64,000 nucleotides of DNA, taken from Ga0077555 sp050250755. GTDB taxonomy: Bacteria; Pseudomonadota; Alphaproteobacteria; Rhizobiales; Hyphomicrobiaceae. The translations under genes and the position numbers were made by a program. The notes beneath the pieces were generated by a model that worked only from the letters and a program-made list of their open reading frames with translations, was not told the DNA's origin and did no database searches. This document shows, one piece after another, positions 63,585 through 64,000 of the stretch (within the stretch, counting starts at the first letter, position 1; each line of letters begins with the position of its first letter). Location: NCBI GenBank assembly GCA_050250755.1, contig JBFWOB010000002.1, positions 62,001 through 126,000 on the forward strand. Direction: 5' to 3'.

Positions 63585-64000
63585 GTGACAGGCTGGCTCT
63601 GGGCGGTGTTCACGATTCTAGCGGCCGGTGGCCAAACGCTGCGCAATGCCATGCAGCGCGATCTGACAGTCACGATCGGCACGATCGGCGCAACCCACGT
63701 GCGCTTCCTCTTCGGGCTACCTTTCGCCCTCATCTTTCTGGCGATTGTCCTCTCGTCGACCGGGGCCAGCTTCCCGACGCTGAGCACCCGCATGCTCATC
63801 TGGACGTTCGCCGGCGCCGCCACCCAGATCGCCGCCACCGCAATGCTGCTCGCAGCCATGCGCGACAAATCGTTCGTTCTTATCACCGCCTTGAACAAGA
63901 TCGAGCCCGTGCACGTCGCGTTATTCGGCCTCGTCTTTCTGGGGGATCACCTGACTCTCCCACTCGGCATCGCCATCGTGACGGCCACGCTCGGCGTCGT
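63585..64000 (+). CDS. DMT-superfamily (EamA-type) transporter, N-terminal part
   Basis: The gene runs off the window end; 138 codons are seen. The translation starts MTGWLWAVFTILAAGGQTLR and continues with at least four membrane segments, including a run ending LNKIEPVHVALFGLVFLGDHL, where the pattern of an EamA repeat (family of drug/metabolite exporters) is clear. GAGAGGG lies 6 bases upstream of the GTG start. The substrate is unknown. Confidence 0.8.
   Translation, partial: MTGWLWAVFTILAAGGQTLRNAMQRDLTVTIGTIGATHVRFLFGLPFALIFLAIVLSSTGASFPTLSTRMLIWTFAGAATQIAATAMLLAAMRDKSFVLITALNKIEPVHVALFGLVFLGDHLTLPLGIAIVTATLGV

Overview
The window is a GC-rich, densely packed chromosomal segment. Its gene content points to an alphaproteobacterium, probably of the order Hyphomicrobiales. 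The evidence is a split F1 operon (atpH-A-G-D-C without the Fo genes), DUF1285 next to a MoxR/DUF58/DUF4159 operon, NnrS, several CoA and branched-chain amino acid type transport genes, and FNR/FixK-type regulation. I see no rRNA, tRNA, CRISPR array, insertion sequence or prophage gene.

Layout. 1-2188: end of a DUF2271 gene, then DUF4198 and apbE (periplasmic flavin-linked cluster). 2291-15892: a Crp/Fnr regulator divergent from a long respiratory nitrate reductase operon, narK(fused narK1-narK2)-narG-narH-narJ-narI-parvulin-118 aa orphan-DUF2478-nnrS, preceded by a perfect TTGAT-N4-ATCAA box. 16071-22459: CaiB/BaiF CoA-transferase, acyl-CoA dehydrogenase, an orphan Tat-type solute-binding protein and a flavin monooxygenase. 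22727-24974: a UdgX-type uracil-DNA glycosylase without Fe-S cysteines, and two unknown genes, one with 25-residue repeats. 25091-31466 (minus): NodU-like carbamoyltransferase, LLM monooxygenase, Ldh-type oxidoreductase and a family-5 solute-binding protein. 31911-36869: an Fbp-type Fe(III) ABC importer and an FMN-dependent 2-hydroxyacid oxidase. 36932-41550 (minus): a complete Liv-type ABC importer. 42454-45599: alpha-oxoamine synthase, SDR and SMP-30 genes. 45644-52765 (minus): MoxR ATPase operon; DUF1285 is divergent from it. 53601-58880 (minus): F1 ATP synthase operon containing an extra small CxxC protein gene. 59193-64000: D-2-hydroxyacid dehydrogenase, KDPG aldolase, three poorly known minus-strand genes and the start of a DMT transporter.

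How it works together. The nar operon encodes nitrate uptake, the cytoplasm-facing molybdenum enzyme, its chaperone and membrane anchor, plus accessory proteins. The FNR-type box and the adjacent Crp/Fnr regulator imply induction under oxygen limitation. NnrS suggests that nitric oxide arises in this metabolism. The ATP synthase operon makes use of the resulting proton gradient.

The least ordinary items are the cysteine-free UdgX, the CxxC protein gene between atpD and atpC, three consecutive hairpins between atpA and atpG, the Cys-tailed orphan inside the nar operon, the repeat protein at 23.8-25.0 kb and the oxoamine synthase/SDR pair. No clearly new multi-gene defence or mobile system was found.
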